Part shown: piece by piece, positions 43,354-51,870 of the stretch
Layout: every line of letters begins with the position of its first letter
How positions within the stretch are numbered: the stretch's first letter is position 1
Source: Paenibacillus illinoisensis NBRC 15959
GTDB lineage: Bacteria > Bacillota > Bacilli > Paenibacillales > Paenibacillaceae
Length of the DNA: 64,000 nucleotides
NCBI RefSeq assembly: GCF_004000925.1
Contig: NZ_BIME01000009.1
Coordinates: forward strand, 124,001-188,000
Reading direction: 5' to 3'
Position numbers and translations under genes: made by a program
The notes under the pieces: generated by a model
The model's database searches: none
What the model saw: only the letters and a program-made list of their open reading frames with translations
Told to the model about the DNA's origin: nothing

Positions 43354-44256
43354 CTAGCCCTTGGATTTGTTGCGATACTCCGTGGGCGAACGTCCCATCA
43401 TTTTGCTGAACAGTCGTGAGAAATAATAAGGGTCCTTGAACCCCAGCTCAGAGCTGATCTGTTTGACGGTCCAGTCCGTAAAATCAAGATAACGGCAGGA
43501 ATGCTGGATTTTGAGTCGCAGGAAATAATCTATGGGTGAATGTCCGGTTGCCTGCTTGAACAGTTGTGAATAATGGGGTGCCGATAACTGGGCCTGTGCG
43601 GCGAGCTCCTTTAACGTCAATCCGCGCTCCAGGTGTTCCAGCATATACTGGATCGATTGCTCTGCCGCTCGTTTGCTGCTGATCATGCTGGCACCTGTTC
43701 CCTGACCATAGGCCAGCATACCGAGCATATAGCCTGTAATCTGCGAAGCGTATATCATGGCTTGCAGGGAGTACCCGGTTTCCAGTGCATCATAGCATTC
43801 ATGGAACAGTTCCAGCCATTTGGGGGCTTTGGAAGGAGCGATGGCAGAGATTTTATTGGCCAGGAGCAGTTCAATATAGGTAGAAGCATGTTCGCCGCGC
43901 AGATGAATCCAGTAGATGCTCCAGGGTTCGGCCGCATTAGCCCCGTAAACGTGGGCCATATATGCAGGCAAAATGACCAGGTCACCTGCATGTACAACTT
44001 GTGGTTTGCTGCCATCTAATTCGTACCATCCTGTTCCTTGTACGCAATACATGAGAATATGGGAGTCACATCCTTGAGGCCGATCCCGGTAATGATGCTC
44101 CGCTTCATGGAAATATCCGATATCAGTAACGTACAGCCCTGAAGTAACGGGGTATCGTGCTGCTTCTTCGAGCAGTGGATCAGGCAGTACAACGAGTTTT
44201 TGCATAGGGAATCCAGCAGATTTGCGCAGTGTGGTTGTATGGTTGTAAGGTCTCAT
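43354..44256 (-). CDS. AraC-family transcriptional regulator with cupin sensor
   Basis: About 300 residues from the ATG at 44256. The frame runs up to 44406 and the start is uncertain, since no candidate has a good ribosome site; an ATG at 44205 is also possible. N-terminal cupin-like AraC ligand domain (CDSHILMYCVQGTGWYELDG, VHAGDLVILPAYMAHVYGAN) and C-terminal double helix-turn-helix with LTLKELAAQAQLSAPHYSQLFKQATGHSPIDYF and ISSELGFKDPYYFSRLFSKMMGRSPTEYR. This pattern is common for regulators of plant-polysaccharide use. It is divergent from a lactonase gene, and a rhamnogalacturonan lyase lies beyond that; either may be a target. Confidence 0.88.
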   Translation of the reverse strand: MRPYNHTTTLRKSAGFPMQKLVVLPDPLLEEAARYPVTSGLYVTDIGYFHEAEHHYRDRPQGCDSHILMYCVQGTGWYELDGSKPQVVHAGDLVILPAYMAHVYGANAAEPWSIYWIHLRGEHASTYIELLLANKISAIAPSKAPKWLELFHECYDALETGYSLQAMIYASQITGYMLGMLAYGQGTGASMISSKRAAEQSIQYMLEHLERGLTLKELAAQAQLSAPHYSQLFKQATGHSPIDYFLRLKIQHSCRYLDFTDWTVKQISSELGFKDPYYFSRLFSKMMGRSPTEYRNKSKG

Positions 44257-44476
44257 ACTTGTATTATGGTGAGGGAGGATGGGGGAGTCAATGTCGAATA
44301 TGCAAGCGTTCACAGAAATATCATGATCTTGAGAACGTTGCGTCTGTTCCGATGAAGCAGAAGCCGGTGAATTGGGTAAGTACATTATAGTGGAACCATC
44401 AATCAATCTAGAGCATGAACCGACTCATGAAGAGAGATAGACATGGAATTGGAAAAGAGAAGGAGAGATGATAAAT

Positions 44477-45532
44477 ATGGAAAGAGCAGCAGCGAATGAA
44501 ACATTTTTCTATACAGGAACTTATGCATCAGCAGATCAACCAGGGATTGTGCTGTGCGCACTGGATGCAGATACAGGTGAGATGAGAATCGTCAGTCACA
44601 CAGAGGGTGTGGACAACCCATCCTATCTTGCATTATGCCCAGATGCTAACTGTCTGTACGTTGCGAGTGAAACCGATGAGGGAGAGTTACTGGTATATCG
44701 CAGGGATGCGGCAACGAGTGAACTGCATCTGATGGATCGCAAGCTGACCAAAGGGGCTTCTCCTTGCTATGTGTCGGTCACCAAGGATGGCAAATGGGTG
44801 TTAACTTCGAACTACAGCAGCGGTAGTGTGAATGTATTCCCGGTAGGGGATCAAGGGACGCTTGAAGAGATGAGTGCACTGGTTGAACATACGGGCAGAG
44901 GGAAGAACGATGATCGTCAGGAAGGACCTCATGCTCATTCCATACAGCCGGACCCGTCTGGACAGTATGCGGTCGTATGTGACCTTGGGCTCGACCAGAT
45001 TATTGTTTACCGTATGGAAGAAGGAAGGCTGGTCACACACCGCGAGACGAATCAGCCTCCTGGTTCAGGTCCAAGACATTTGGTTTTCCATCCGAGTGGG
45101 AAATGGGCGTATGTCATTAATGAGCTGAACAACACGGTTACCGCATTCATGTATGATGAGCGGAGAGGTGAGTTCAATACGCTGCAGCATATCTCCACGC
45201 TACCTGAAGGGCATTCGGGAGAAGGAACAGCTGCAGATATCCGTGTATCCCCTTGCGGCCGTTTCCTGTATGCTTCCAACCGCGGCGATGACAGCATCGT
45301 GCTGTATCATATTGATCAGGAATCCGGAAAATTGGAAGCCGTGGAATGGACGTCGACCATCGGTCAGACCCCTCGTAACTTCAATTTGCTGCCAGGCGGG
45401 ATTCTGCTCGTGGCCAATCAGGATAGCAACAATATTGTTGCATTTCAAATGGATGGGGAAGATGGTCGTCTGACGCACAATGGATTTAAGCTCGAAGTGT
45501 CCCGTCCGGTATGCATTACGCCTGTGGTATAA
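44477..45532 (+). CDS. 6-phosphogluconolactonase/lactonase, seven-bladed beta-propeller
   Basis: 351 residues from the ATG at 44477, nine bases after AGGAGAG; the ATG at 44468 abuts the ribosome site. The lactonase-family propeller is marked by FYTGTYASADQPGI at the start and by repeats such as GPRHLVFHPSGKWAYVINELNNTV, GTAADIRVSPCGRFLYASNRGDDSI and QTPRNFNLLPGGILLVANQDSNNI. Pgl enzymes of this type hydrolyse 6-phosphogluconolactone, but related members open other sugar lactones. The neighbourhood (AraC regulator, pectin lyase) makes a role in sugar-acid catabolism possible. Confidence 0.9.
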   Translation: MERAAANETFFYTGTYASADQPGIVLCALDADTGEMRIVSHTEGVDNPSYLALCPDANCLYVASETDEGELLVYRRDAATSELHLMDRKLTKGASPCYVSVTKDGKWVLTSNYSSGSVNVFPVGDQGTLEEMSALVEHTGRGKNDDRQEGPHAHSIQPDPSGQYAVVCDLGLDQIIVYRMEEGRLVTHRETNQPPGSGPRHLVFHPSGKWAYVINELNNTVTAFMYDERRGEFNTLQHISTLPEGHSGEGTAADIRVSPCGRFLYASNRGDDSIVLYHIDQESGKLEAVEWTSTIGQTPRNFNLLPGGILLVANQDSNNIVAFQMDGEDGRLTHNGFKLEVSRPVCITPVV

Positions 45533-45573
45533 GCTGCAGTGCTGCAATGAGCAGATTCAAATCTGATTAACTC

Positions 45574-45618
45574 AAGACCATGCATGGACCTGATCCAGCA
45601 TGGTCTTTTTATTTTTTA
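45574..45618 (+). terminator. Rho-independent terminator after the lactonase
   Basis: AAGACCATGC / GCATGGTCTT stem, inner TGGACCTGATCCA, then TTTTATTTTTTATT. Confidence 0.9.
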
Positions 45619-45740
45619 TTATTCAACGTATCCCGGGAGTTCAAGGTATTCCGAAGAATACAAAATCAAAGTGCTTACGACACGAAATTACTAATTTAGA
45701 CCTATAGATGGAATTAAATGTTTAATTTAGAATGGAAATA

Positions 45741-45754
45741 TTAAAGCGCTTACA
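45741..45754 (+). promoter_or_regulatory. cre site (CcpA) upstream of rhamnogalacturonan lyase
   Basis: TTAAAGCGCTTACA matches the cre consensus TGWAANCGNTNWCA at 13 of 14 positions. It lies 61 bases before the start of a polysaccharide lyase gene, where carbon catabolite repression is expected. Confidence 0.7.
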
Positions 45755-45814
45755 TAAAGATGACGCTAAGAAGACAACGGGCTTACCAATTCCATTTGGG
45801 GAGGCTATTATTCT

Positions 45815-47689
45815 ATGTTGAATCGATTGTCTTGGAGAAGGACGCTGCGAATTGCCGGAATAGCCCTGCTAAGTTCAGCCATGCTGACGACTGCGTTAGG
45901 ACTGGGGAACACAACGGTAACCGAGGCGGCGGGTACGCGTCAGATGGAGTTTCTGGACCGTGGGGTGGTTGCGGTAAAGACAGGTACGGGTGTATTTGTC
46001 AGCTGGCGTCTTTTGGGTACGGAAGGATCCAATGTCTCGTTCAATGTATATCGGGATGGAACCAAAGTGAACGCATCCCCCATAACCAATAGCACGAACT
46101 TTCAGGACGCCAGCGGGACAAGCAGCTCCAAATATACGGTTCGGGCTGTAGTGGGCGGAACCGAGCAGTCGGCTTCGGCTGCTGCGAGTGTATGGGGAAA
46201 CACCTACCTGTCTGTGCCCCTCAGCATACCGGCGGGCGGGACAACACCGGATGGGGTGGCTTACACGTATAGTGCCAATGATGCCAGTGCAGGTGATCTT
46301 GATGGCGACGGGGAGTATGAACTAATCGTGAAGTGGGACCCGTCCAACTCCAAGGATAACTCTCAGAGTGGATATACCGGTGAAGTATTTATCGATGCCT
46401 ATAAATTGAACGGGACACGCTTATGGCGAATTAGTCTCGGCAAAAATATCCGCGCAGGTGCTCATTATACCCAGTTCATGGTGTATGACCTGGATGGCGA
46501 CGGCAAAGCGGAGGTAGCGATGAAAACGGCTGATGGCAGCAAGGATGGCACCGGTACAGTCATTGGCGATGCCAGCAAGGATTACCGCAATTCCAGCGGA
46601 TACGTTCTATCCGGACCTGAATTCCTGACCATCTTCAATGGGCAGACTGGCAAAGCGCTCTCCACAGTGAACTACGAACCAGTACGGGGCAACGTATCCG
46701 ATTGGGGAGATAATTATGGCAACCGGGTTGATCGTTTCCTTGCAGCGATTGCCTACCTGGATGGAGAACGCCCAAGTCTGGTGATGGCACGTGGATACTA
46801 CACGCGTACGGTGCTTGTAGCCTACAACTGGCGGAATGGGCAGCTGACGAAGCAGTGGACATTCGATTCGAATACATCCGGCAATTCGGGGTATGCCGGG
46901 CAGGGGAATCATAATCTGAGCGTAGCGGACGTGGATGGAGACGGCAAGGATGAGATTATCTACGGTGCCATGGCGGTAAATGACAACGGAAAAGGATTGT
47001 ACACAACAGGGCTTCATCATGGCGATGCCATGCATCTAAGTGACCTGGACCCCGACCGTGCCGGGCTTGAGGTATTTCAGGTTCATGAGACCCCGTCCAA
47101 TGCGGGAGTTGAATTCCGTGATGCACGTACAGGGCAGCTGATCTGGGGCATACCTACAACAAAGGATATCGGACGCGGCATGGCAGCGGATATCGACCCG
47201 AGATATAAGGGGGCTGAAGTTTGGGCGGACGGTGGTCTGTATACAGCCAAAGGACAGAAAATTGGAACAACCTTGCCTTCATCCACGAATTTTGGTATCT
47301 GGTGGGATGGAGATCTGCTGCGGGAGCTGCTGGACAGCAACCGAATCGATAAGTGGGACTATGCCAACAGTAAAACGGTTAATCTGCTAACAGCTTCAGG
47401 TGTTTCCTCCAATAACGGAACGAAATCCACACCGAATCTGCAGGCTGACCTGTTCGGGGATTGGAGGGAAGAGGTGGTATGGCGGACAAGCGATAGCTCT
47501 GCGCTGCGGATCTACACCACAACTGCGGTCACGGACAAGCGGATCTATACCCTGATGCATGATCCGGTGTATCGTCTTGGTATCGCATGGCAAAATGTTG
47601 CCTATAATCAACCACCCCACACGGGTTTTTATTTGGGTGAAGGCATGAGCACGCCACCGGTACCCAATATTCATTACGCCGGGAAATAA
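45815..47689 (+). CDS. yesW: Rhamnogalacturonan endolyase, PL11 (YesW-like)
   Basis: 624 residues; B. subtilis YesW has 620. The signal peptide ends near TVTEAAG (about residue 35). The N-terminal beta domain (FLDRGVVAVKTGTGVFVSWRLLGTE) precedes the eight-bladed propeller with calcium-binding DLDGDGEYELIVKWDP, YDLDGDGKAEVAMKTADG and ADVDGDGKDEIIYGAM, the classic PL11 repeats, and ADLFGDWREEVVWR. It cleaves the rhamnose-galacturonate backbone of rhamnogalacturonan I outside the cell. There is no cell-wall anchor, so it is freely secreted. A cre site upstream implies glucose repression. Other pectin genes are not adjacent. Confidence 0.95.
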   Translation: MLNRLSWRRTLRIAGIALLSSAMLTTALGLGNTTVTEAAGTRQMEFLDRGVVAVKTGTGVFVSWRLLGTEGSNVSFNVYRDGTKVNASPITNSTNFQDASGTSSSKYTVRAVVGGTEQSASAAASVWGNTYLSVPLSIPAGGTTPDGVAYTYSANDASAGDLDGDGEYELIVKWDPSNSKDNSQSGYTGEVFIDAYKLNGTRLWRISLGKNIRAGAHYTQFMVYDLDGDGKAEVAMKTADGSKDGTGTVIGDASKDYRNSSGYVLSGPEFLTIFNGQTGKALSTVNYEPVRGNVSDWGDNYGNRVDRFLAAIAYLDGERPSLVMARGYYTRTVLVAYNWRNGQLTKQWTFDSNTSGNSGYAGQGNHNLSVADVDGDGKDEIIYGAMAVNDNGKGLYTTGLHHGDAMHLSDLDPDRAGLEVFQVHETPSNAGVEFRDARTGQLIWGIPTTKDIGRGMAADIDPRYKGAEVWADGGLYTAKGQKIGTTLPSSTNFGIWWDGDLLRELLDSNRIDKWDYANSKTVNLLTASGVSSNNGTKSTPNLQADLFGDWREEVVWRTSDSSALRIYTTTAVTDKRIYTLMHDPVYRLGIAWQNVAYNQPPHTGFYLGEGMSTPPVPNIHYAGK

Positions 47690-47756
47690 GAGATAAGCAT
47701 GAGTTGCAGCAACCAGAGCAAGATGCAATGTTAATCTGTTATTTTGCCTGATCGAA

Positions 47757-47787
47757 GGACAACAGGTAATCCTGTTGTCCGTTTTTC
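47757..47787 (+). terminator. Rho-independent terminator after the lyase
   Basis: Perfect 10-bp stem GGACAACAGG / CCTGTTGTCC with a TAAT loop, then GTTTTTC. Confidence 0.92.
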
Positions 47788-47834
47788 ATTCCATGTCAAT
47801 CGGATTGAAATCCCGAAGAAATCGGAAAAAACGT

Positions 47835-47863
47835 TTGACAGGCCAGAGGGCTGCCCTTATGAT
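47835..47863 (+). promoter_or_regulatory. Promoter of the sulfate transport operon
   Basis: TTGACA (47835-47840), 17-bp spacer, TATGAT (47858-47863). The predicted start near 47870 gives a leader of about 295 bases before the first gene. Confidence 0.8.
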
Positions 47864-47869
47864 ATGCAT

Positions 47870-48164
47870 ATAACTTACTAAACAGGTAGGAATAATAAAA
47901 ATGATTGCTTTAACTATTGCGGCAGCAGTCATGACAGTCAGAGAAGAGTAACTTGAACAGAATAACGTTCTAACCGTATCGACGGAGGAACACTGCAGCA
48001 CATCATTTCTGGATGAAGCATACACGGCCTTGGGTCGGCATGACTTTGTGAGGGAGAAGTGTGCGGGTGGTTCCTCCGTCTTTTGTTCTTTTTTCGGTGC
48101 GTTCCATACTGTTCAGCCTGCCTGAGGTAGTCATTGCAGAACCATTCTGGGGGGAGTGTTGTTT
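47870..48164 (+). ncRNA. Structured leader with long-loop terminator before the sulfate transporter
   Basis: An 11-bp perfect helix GACGGAGGAAC (47981-47991) / GTTCCTCCGTC (48070-48080) is directly followed by TTTTGTTCTTTTTT. It is extended inward by GCACA / TGTGC. The 78-base interior can form TCAT-ATGA and other small helices, giving a multi-branch shape. Earlier in the leader lie GAAC / GTTC (about 47954-47969) and a 16-codon frame. S-box and T-box consensus blocks are not present in recognisable form. It is a candidate attenuator or riboswitch. Confidence 0.55.
47901..47951 (+). CDS. Possible 16-residue leader peptide
   Basis: A short frame, MIALTIAAAVMTVREE, starts ten bases after AGGTAGGA, soon after the predicted transcription start and 30 bases before the long-loop terminator. 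It has no cysteine or methionine run that would point to a simple amino-acid attenuator. It may be translated or be chance. Confidence 0.25.
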   Translation: MIALTIAAAVMTVREE

Positions 48165-49244
48165 ATGAAAAAGAGAATTCATAAGGGTATTCTGGTTGGT
48201 CTGGCATTGGTATTAACAGGGGTACTGGCAGCGTGCGGCGCGGAGAGCAGCGGTTCCAGTGCAGCAGGAACATCGGGAGAGCAGGATAGCGGCAAGGAAG
48301 CTGCCAAAGCCATCGAGCTGCTGAATGTATCCTATGATCCGACGCGGGAACTGTATGAGCAATATAACAAGGCGTTTGCGGCTTATTGGCAAAAAGAGAA
48401 AGGCCAGGAAGTGACGATCAAGCAATCACACGGCGGTTCCGGCAAACAGAGTCGTTCCGTGATCGATGGCTTGGACGCAGATATCGTTACACTGGCATTG
48501 GGATATGATATCGATGCGATCGAGGATAAAGGGCTGATTAATGCGGGCTGGCAGGATAAATACGAGCACAACAGCTCCCCATATACCTCAACCATTGTAT
48601 TTTTGGTACGTAAAGGCAATCCGAAAGGCATCAAGGACTGGGATGATTTGATCAAAGGGGATACCCAGGTGATTACCCCGAACCCCAAAACCTCCGGCGG
48701 AGCGCGTTGGAACTATTTAGCAGCATGGGGATATGCGCTGAAAAAGAACAACAATGATGAAGAGAAGGCGAAGGAATTCGTAGGTGAACTCTTCAAGCAT
48801 GCACCTGTACTTGATTCCGGGGCTCGTGGCTCTACGACAACATTTGTTGAACGTGGTATCGGTGATGTGCTGCTGGCCTGGGAGAACGAAGCGTTCTTAT
48901 CGGTAAAAGAGCTGGGTCCGGACAAATTCGATATCGTTGTTCCTTCCGTTAGTATCTTGGCTGAACCACCTGTAGCGATCGTGGATAAAAATGCAGACAA
49001 AAAAGGCAGCCGCGAGGTCGCAGACGCTTATCTTAAATATCTGTATAGCGAAGAGGGGCAGACCATTGCCGCGGAAAATTACTATCGCCCGACGCTGGAT
49101 AGCGTGAAGGAGAAATTCAAAGACCAGTTCCCGGATGTTGAATTGTTTACCCTGAATGATGTATTTGGCAATTGGCGGGATACGCAGGCCAAACATTTCA
49201 ATGACGGCGGGATCTTTGACCAGATCTACGTTCCAGGCAGTTAA
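48165..49244 (+). CDS. sbp: Sulfate ABC transporter substrate-binding lipoprotein
   Basis: 359 residues from the ATG at 48165, eight bases after GGGGGGAG. Signal peptide with lipobox LAAC, then a Ser/Gly-rich tether. Sulfate-binding family motifs: LLNVSYDPTRELYEQYN, KQSHGGSGKQSRSVIDGL, DIVTLALGYDIDAI, TPNPKTSGGARWNYLAAWGY and GSTTTFVERGIGDVLLAWENEA. It binds sulfate or thiosulfate outside the membrane and hands it to CysT/CysW. First gene of the operon, downstream of the structured leader. Confidence 0.95.
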   Translation: MKKRIHKGILVGLALVLTGVLAACGAESSGSSAAGTSGEQDSGKEAAKAIELLNVSYDPTRELYEQYNKAFAAYWQKEKGQEVTIKQSHGGSGKQSRSVIDGLDADIVTLALGYDIDAIEDKGLINAGWQDKYEHNSSPYTSTIVFLVRKGNPKGIKDWDDLIKGDTQVITPNPKTSGGARWNYLAAWGYALKKNNNDEEKAKEFVGELFKHAPVLDSGARGSTTTFVERGIGDVLLAWENEAFLSVKELGPDKFDIVVPSVSILAEPPVAIVDKNADKKGSREVADAYLKYLYSEEGQTIAAENYYRPTLDSVKEKFKDQFPDVELFTLNDVFGNWRDTQAKHFNDGGIFDQIYVPGS

Positions 49245-49331
49245 TGTTGAACACAAAAAGAGCTCACCACCATGTAAGCGGCCAAGCGGCCAACCAGCCC
49301 TACCGGCTGAAGGCAGAGAGGATGAACGTCC

Positions 49332-50168
49332 ATGAGCAAGGTGATGGTGGCCCGGAGACGCACACTGCCGGGCTTCGGATTGACAATGGGGTACAGCGTG
49401 TTCTACCTGAGCCTGGTTGTCCTTATTCCACTGGCAGCGTTGATCTTTAACTCCACGGGCCTGACCTGGTCCACGTTGATTGAGACAGCAAGTAACCCTC
49501 GGGTACTTGCTTCTTTCAAGGTTAGCTTCCTGACTGCAGGAGTGGCTGCCTTGATTAATCTGGTTCTTGGGCTGCTCCTGGCTTGGGTACTGGTCCGATA
49601 TGAATTCCCAGGCAAGCGCCTGTTTGATGCGGTCATTGACCTGCCATTCGCCCTGCCTACTGCAGTGGCAGGTGTTGCCCTTACGGCCCTGTATGCCGGA
49701 AATGGATGGATAGGGCAGCTGGTGGAGCCTTTGGGTATCAAGCTGGCGTATTCGCAGGCAGGTATTACCCTGGCGCTGATGTTTATCGGTATTCCGTTTG
49801 TTGTACGTACGGTACAGCCAGTTTTGGAAGAGCTGGAGGCCGAAGTGGAAGAGGCTGCCGCCACGCTGGGAGCAGGAAGATGGCGCATTTTTCGGACGAT
49901 ATTGCTTCCGGACCTGATCCCTCCGCTGCTGACCGGGTTTGCACTTGCTTTTGCCAGAGGCATTGGGGAATATGGATCAGTCGTATTTATCTCAGGCAAC
50001 ATGCCGATGAAAACGGAAATTGCACCTCTGCTGATCATGGCGAAGCTGGAGCAGTTCGATTACGCAGGAGCTACGGCTGTAGCCTTGCTGCTGCTGCTGG
50101 TTTCTTTTGTCCTGCTGCTGGTGATCAACTCCCTTCAGCGCTGGAGCAGGAAGGCAGGCCGGGCTTAG
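49332..50168 (+). CDS. cysT: Sulfate ABC transporter permease CysT
   Basis: 278 residues, ATG behind AGAGAGGATG. Six membrane helices, with family motifs FDAVIDLPFALPTAVAGVALTALY and EAAATLGAGRWRIFRTILLPDLIP (the ATPase-contact loop), and FARGIGEYGSVVFISGNMP. Together with CysW it forms the sulfate channel. The gap to cysW is 230 bases, unusually long for this operon, and contains a palindromic element. Confidence 0.95.
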   Translation: MSKVMVARRRTLPGFGLTMGYSVFYLSLVVLIPLAALIFNSTGLTWSTLIETASNPRVLASFKVSFLTAGVAALINLVLGLLLAWVLVRYEFPGKRLFDAVIDLPFALPTAVAGVALTALYAGNGWIGQLVEPLGIKLAYSQAGITLALMFIGIPFVVRTVQPVLEELEAEVEEAAATLGAGRWRIFRTILLPDLIPPLLTGFALAFARGIGEYGSVVFISGNMPMKTEIAPLLIMAKLEQFDYAGATAVALLLLLVSFVLLLVINSLQRWSRKAGRA

Positions 50169-50184
50169 GTTACGTAGGCTAACT

Positions 50185-50377
50185 TATATAAGTTGAACTT
50201 GTCATTTACACCATAACGGAGAGGACAGAAAAATCTGGAGAAGCGGAGCGTTCGCCTTTATCCCCGGATTTCTCCCTTTTAGGAGTGGTTCATAAAAAAT
50301 CTGGGGATAACAGCGATCGGAAGATGTTCTGACCTTGCAGTGGTCCAGTGGAAAAATTATTAGTCCAACTTATATAA
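50185..50377. repeat. Palindromic element, copy 2, with terminal inverted repeats
   Basis: The 193-base element lies between cysT and cysW. Its ends, TTATATAAGTTGAACT (50185-50200) and AGTCCAACTTATATAA (50362-50377), are inverted repeats matching at 15 of 16 positions. Inside (50213-50345) is the core shared with copy 1: AACGGAGAGGACAG, GAAGCGGAGCGTTCGCC, inner stem TTATCCCCGGATTT / AAATCTGGGGATAA (fully paired, one G-T) and GGGGATAACAGCGATCGGAA. The two copies differ inside the inner stem while keeping it paired (A-G mismatch in one, G-T in the other). No coding capacity; it looks like a miniature mobile or REP-like element. Confidence 0.75.
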
Positions 50378-50398
50378 ACCAAAAGGAGGTACATATGT

Positions 50399-51274
50399 AT
50401 GGCGGGTTCCGTTCCAATAACGCCTGCTCCCCAAGTGCGAACCGGTCCGGGGCCAAACCGTGCAACTACGGAAGCTCCATGGGTCAAATGGCTATTGATC
50501 GGTCTGGCGAGTCTGGTACTGCTCTGGCTTCTCATTTTGCCATTAATCATTGTGATGATGGAAGCACTGAAGCAAGGGTGGGGTGTCTATATTGCAGCTC
50601 TTACCGAACCGGATGCCATGTCAGCCCTGAAGCTGACACTGCTGGTTGCAGCGATTACCGTACCGCTGAATACGATATTTGGTGTAGCTGCAGCCTGGGT
50701 CATCACCAAGTTCCAGTTCAAGGGAAAGGGAGTCATGATCACGTTAATTGATCTCCCCTTCTCCATCTCGCCAGTTGTGGGCGGGTTGATCTTTGTACTG
50801 GTATTTGGCTCCAATGGCTGGTTTGGTCCGTGGCTGGCAGAGCATGATATCAAAATTATTTTTGCCTTGCCTGGTATCGTAATCGCAACTTTGTTTATTA
50901 CCTTTCCTTTTGTGGCGAGAGAGCTCATTCCGTTAATGGAGGACCAAGGTACGCGGGAAGAAGAGGCGGCAGTCACGCTTGGCGCTTCCGGATGGCGAAT
51001 CTTCTGGAATGTTACGCTGCCCAACATTAAGTGGGGGCTGCTGTACGGCATCATTCTGTGTAATGCCCGCGCGATGGGCGAGTTCGGAGCTGTATCCGTG
51101 GTGTCGGGACATATTCGCGGAGAGACGAATACACTGCCGCTGCATGTCGAGATTTTGTACAACGAGTACCAGTTCTCGGCATCGTTCGCTGTCGCTTCCT
51201 TATTACTGATCCTGGCTCTGGCAACGCTGCTGATCAAGAGCTGGCTGGGACACAGAACCGTTTCAGAGAAGTAG
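50399..51274 (+). CDS. cysW: Sulfate ABC transporter permease CysW
   Basis: 291 residues, ATG at 50399 nine bases after AGGAGG. Six helices after a 40-residue cytoplasmic tail. Motifs IDLPFSISPVVGGLIFVLVFG, EEAAVTLGASGWRIFWNVTLPNIKWGLLYG and NARAMGEFGAVSVVSGHIRGETNTLPLHVEILYNEY are diagnostic for CysW. It pairs with CysT. The next gene is not the expected ATPase CysA; none is found in the window, so the ATPase must be encoded elsewhere or be shared. Confidence 0.95.
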   Translation: MAGSVPITPAPQVRTGPGPNRATTEAPWVKWLLIGLASLVLLWLLILPLIIVMMEALKQGWGVYIAALTEPDAMSALKLTLLVAAITVPLNTIFGVAAAWVITKFQFKGKGVMITLIDLPFSISPVVGGLIFVLVFGSNGWFGPWLAEHDIKIIFALPGIVIATLFITFPFVARELIPLMEDQGTREEEAAVTLGASGWRIFWNVTLPNIKWGLLYGIILCNARAMGEFGAVSVVSGHIRGETNTLPLHVEILYNEYQFSASFAVASLLLILALATLLIKSWLGHRTVSEK

Positions 51275-51275
51275 T

Positions 51276-51302
51276 TGAGGGTCCGAATTTCGGCCCTCTT
51301 TC
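51276..51302 (+). terminator. Weak terminator after cysW
   Basis: GAGGG-T-CCGA / TCGG-CCCTC hairpin with a very small loop, followed by TTTCC. Confidence 0.5.
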
Positions 51303-51364
51303 CAGCCTTTTTGGAAGTTCTCGCGAGTTCAATATAATTCATTTATGTTTCTTGAAAATACAGA

Positions 51365-51393
51365 TTGACAGCTAATGGAAGCCCTGATAATGT
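51365..51393 (+). promoter_or_regulatory. Possible promoter for the YezD gene
   Basis: TTGACA at 51365-51370 with TAATGT after 17 bp, or GATAAT after 15 bp. Confidence 0.45.
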
Positions 51394-51496
51394 ATAAACC
51401 AAGTATATGGGTTGGATAAGAATGAATTATAAGTCGGACGGATGATCACGTTTCAATCATATAGCGGGCAGCAGCCCGGGAAGAGGAGGCGGCTCT

Positions 51497-51736
51497 ATGG
51501 CTAAGCCGTTAAAAGTGGATGAGGTATGGATGGATCGAATTGCCGGACAGCTGAATGACATGGAGTTTGGCTCGCTTCACATCGTTGTACATGAAGGCCA
51601 GATTGTGCAGATGGAGCGGACTGAACGCAAACGATTTGAGAACACGCCCTCAGGCAGCACCTCCAAATCCGGCAGCACTGCACGAAGCAGCTCCCCCCGC
51701 TCATTGCGCGGATCGAACGCAAGTGCGAAGGGGTAG
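51497..51736 (+). CDS. yezD: YezD-family protein (DUF2292)
   Basis: 79 residues, ATG behind AGAGGAGG. The first 50 residues fit the YezD family: DEVWMDRIAGQLNDMEFGSLHIVVHEGQIVQMERTERKRF. The C-terminal 30 are a low-complexity Ser/Gly/Arg tail (SGSTSKSGSTARSS). Small DUF2292 proteins occur near sulfur-assimilation genes in Bacillales, which fits its place after the sulfate transporter. The function is unknown; a regulatory or adaptor role is inference. Confidence 0.8.
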   Translation: MAKPLKVDEVWMDRIAGQLNDMEFGSLHIVVHEGQIVQMERTERKRFENTPSGSTSKSGSTARSSSPRSLRGSNASAKG

Positions 51737-51785
51737 AGACTGAGGCGGCATCAGGGAGTACTAATTGAAGCATAGGCTTAGTGTG

Positions 51786-51845
51786 AGTTACCCATAAGTT
51801 TTCCAAAGAACACGTATTCTTTCGGAAACTCGTGGGTAATTCATG
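51786..51845. terminator. Long hairpin between yezD and the convergent lipoprotein gene
   Basis: TTACCCA...GTTTTCC...AGAA pairs with TTCT...GGAAAC...TGGGTAA, a long imperfect stem. T tracts are poor, so termination strength is uncertain. Confidence 0.55.
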
Positions 51846-51870
51846 TTTTTAAAGGGATAATGTGGCCAAA

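Noticed and set aside
48040..48095. T-box riboswitch, suggested by GGGTGGTTCC before the terminator
   Set aside because: The full T-box block AGGGTGGNACCGCG is not present, stem I landmarks are not visible, and the TGGT would not match a cysteine tRNA discriminator.
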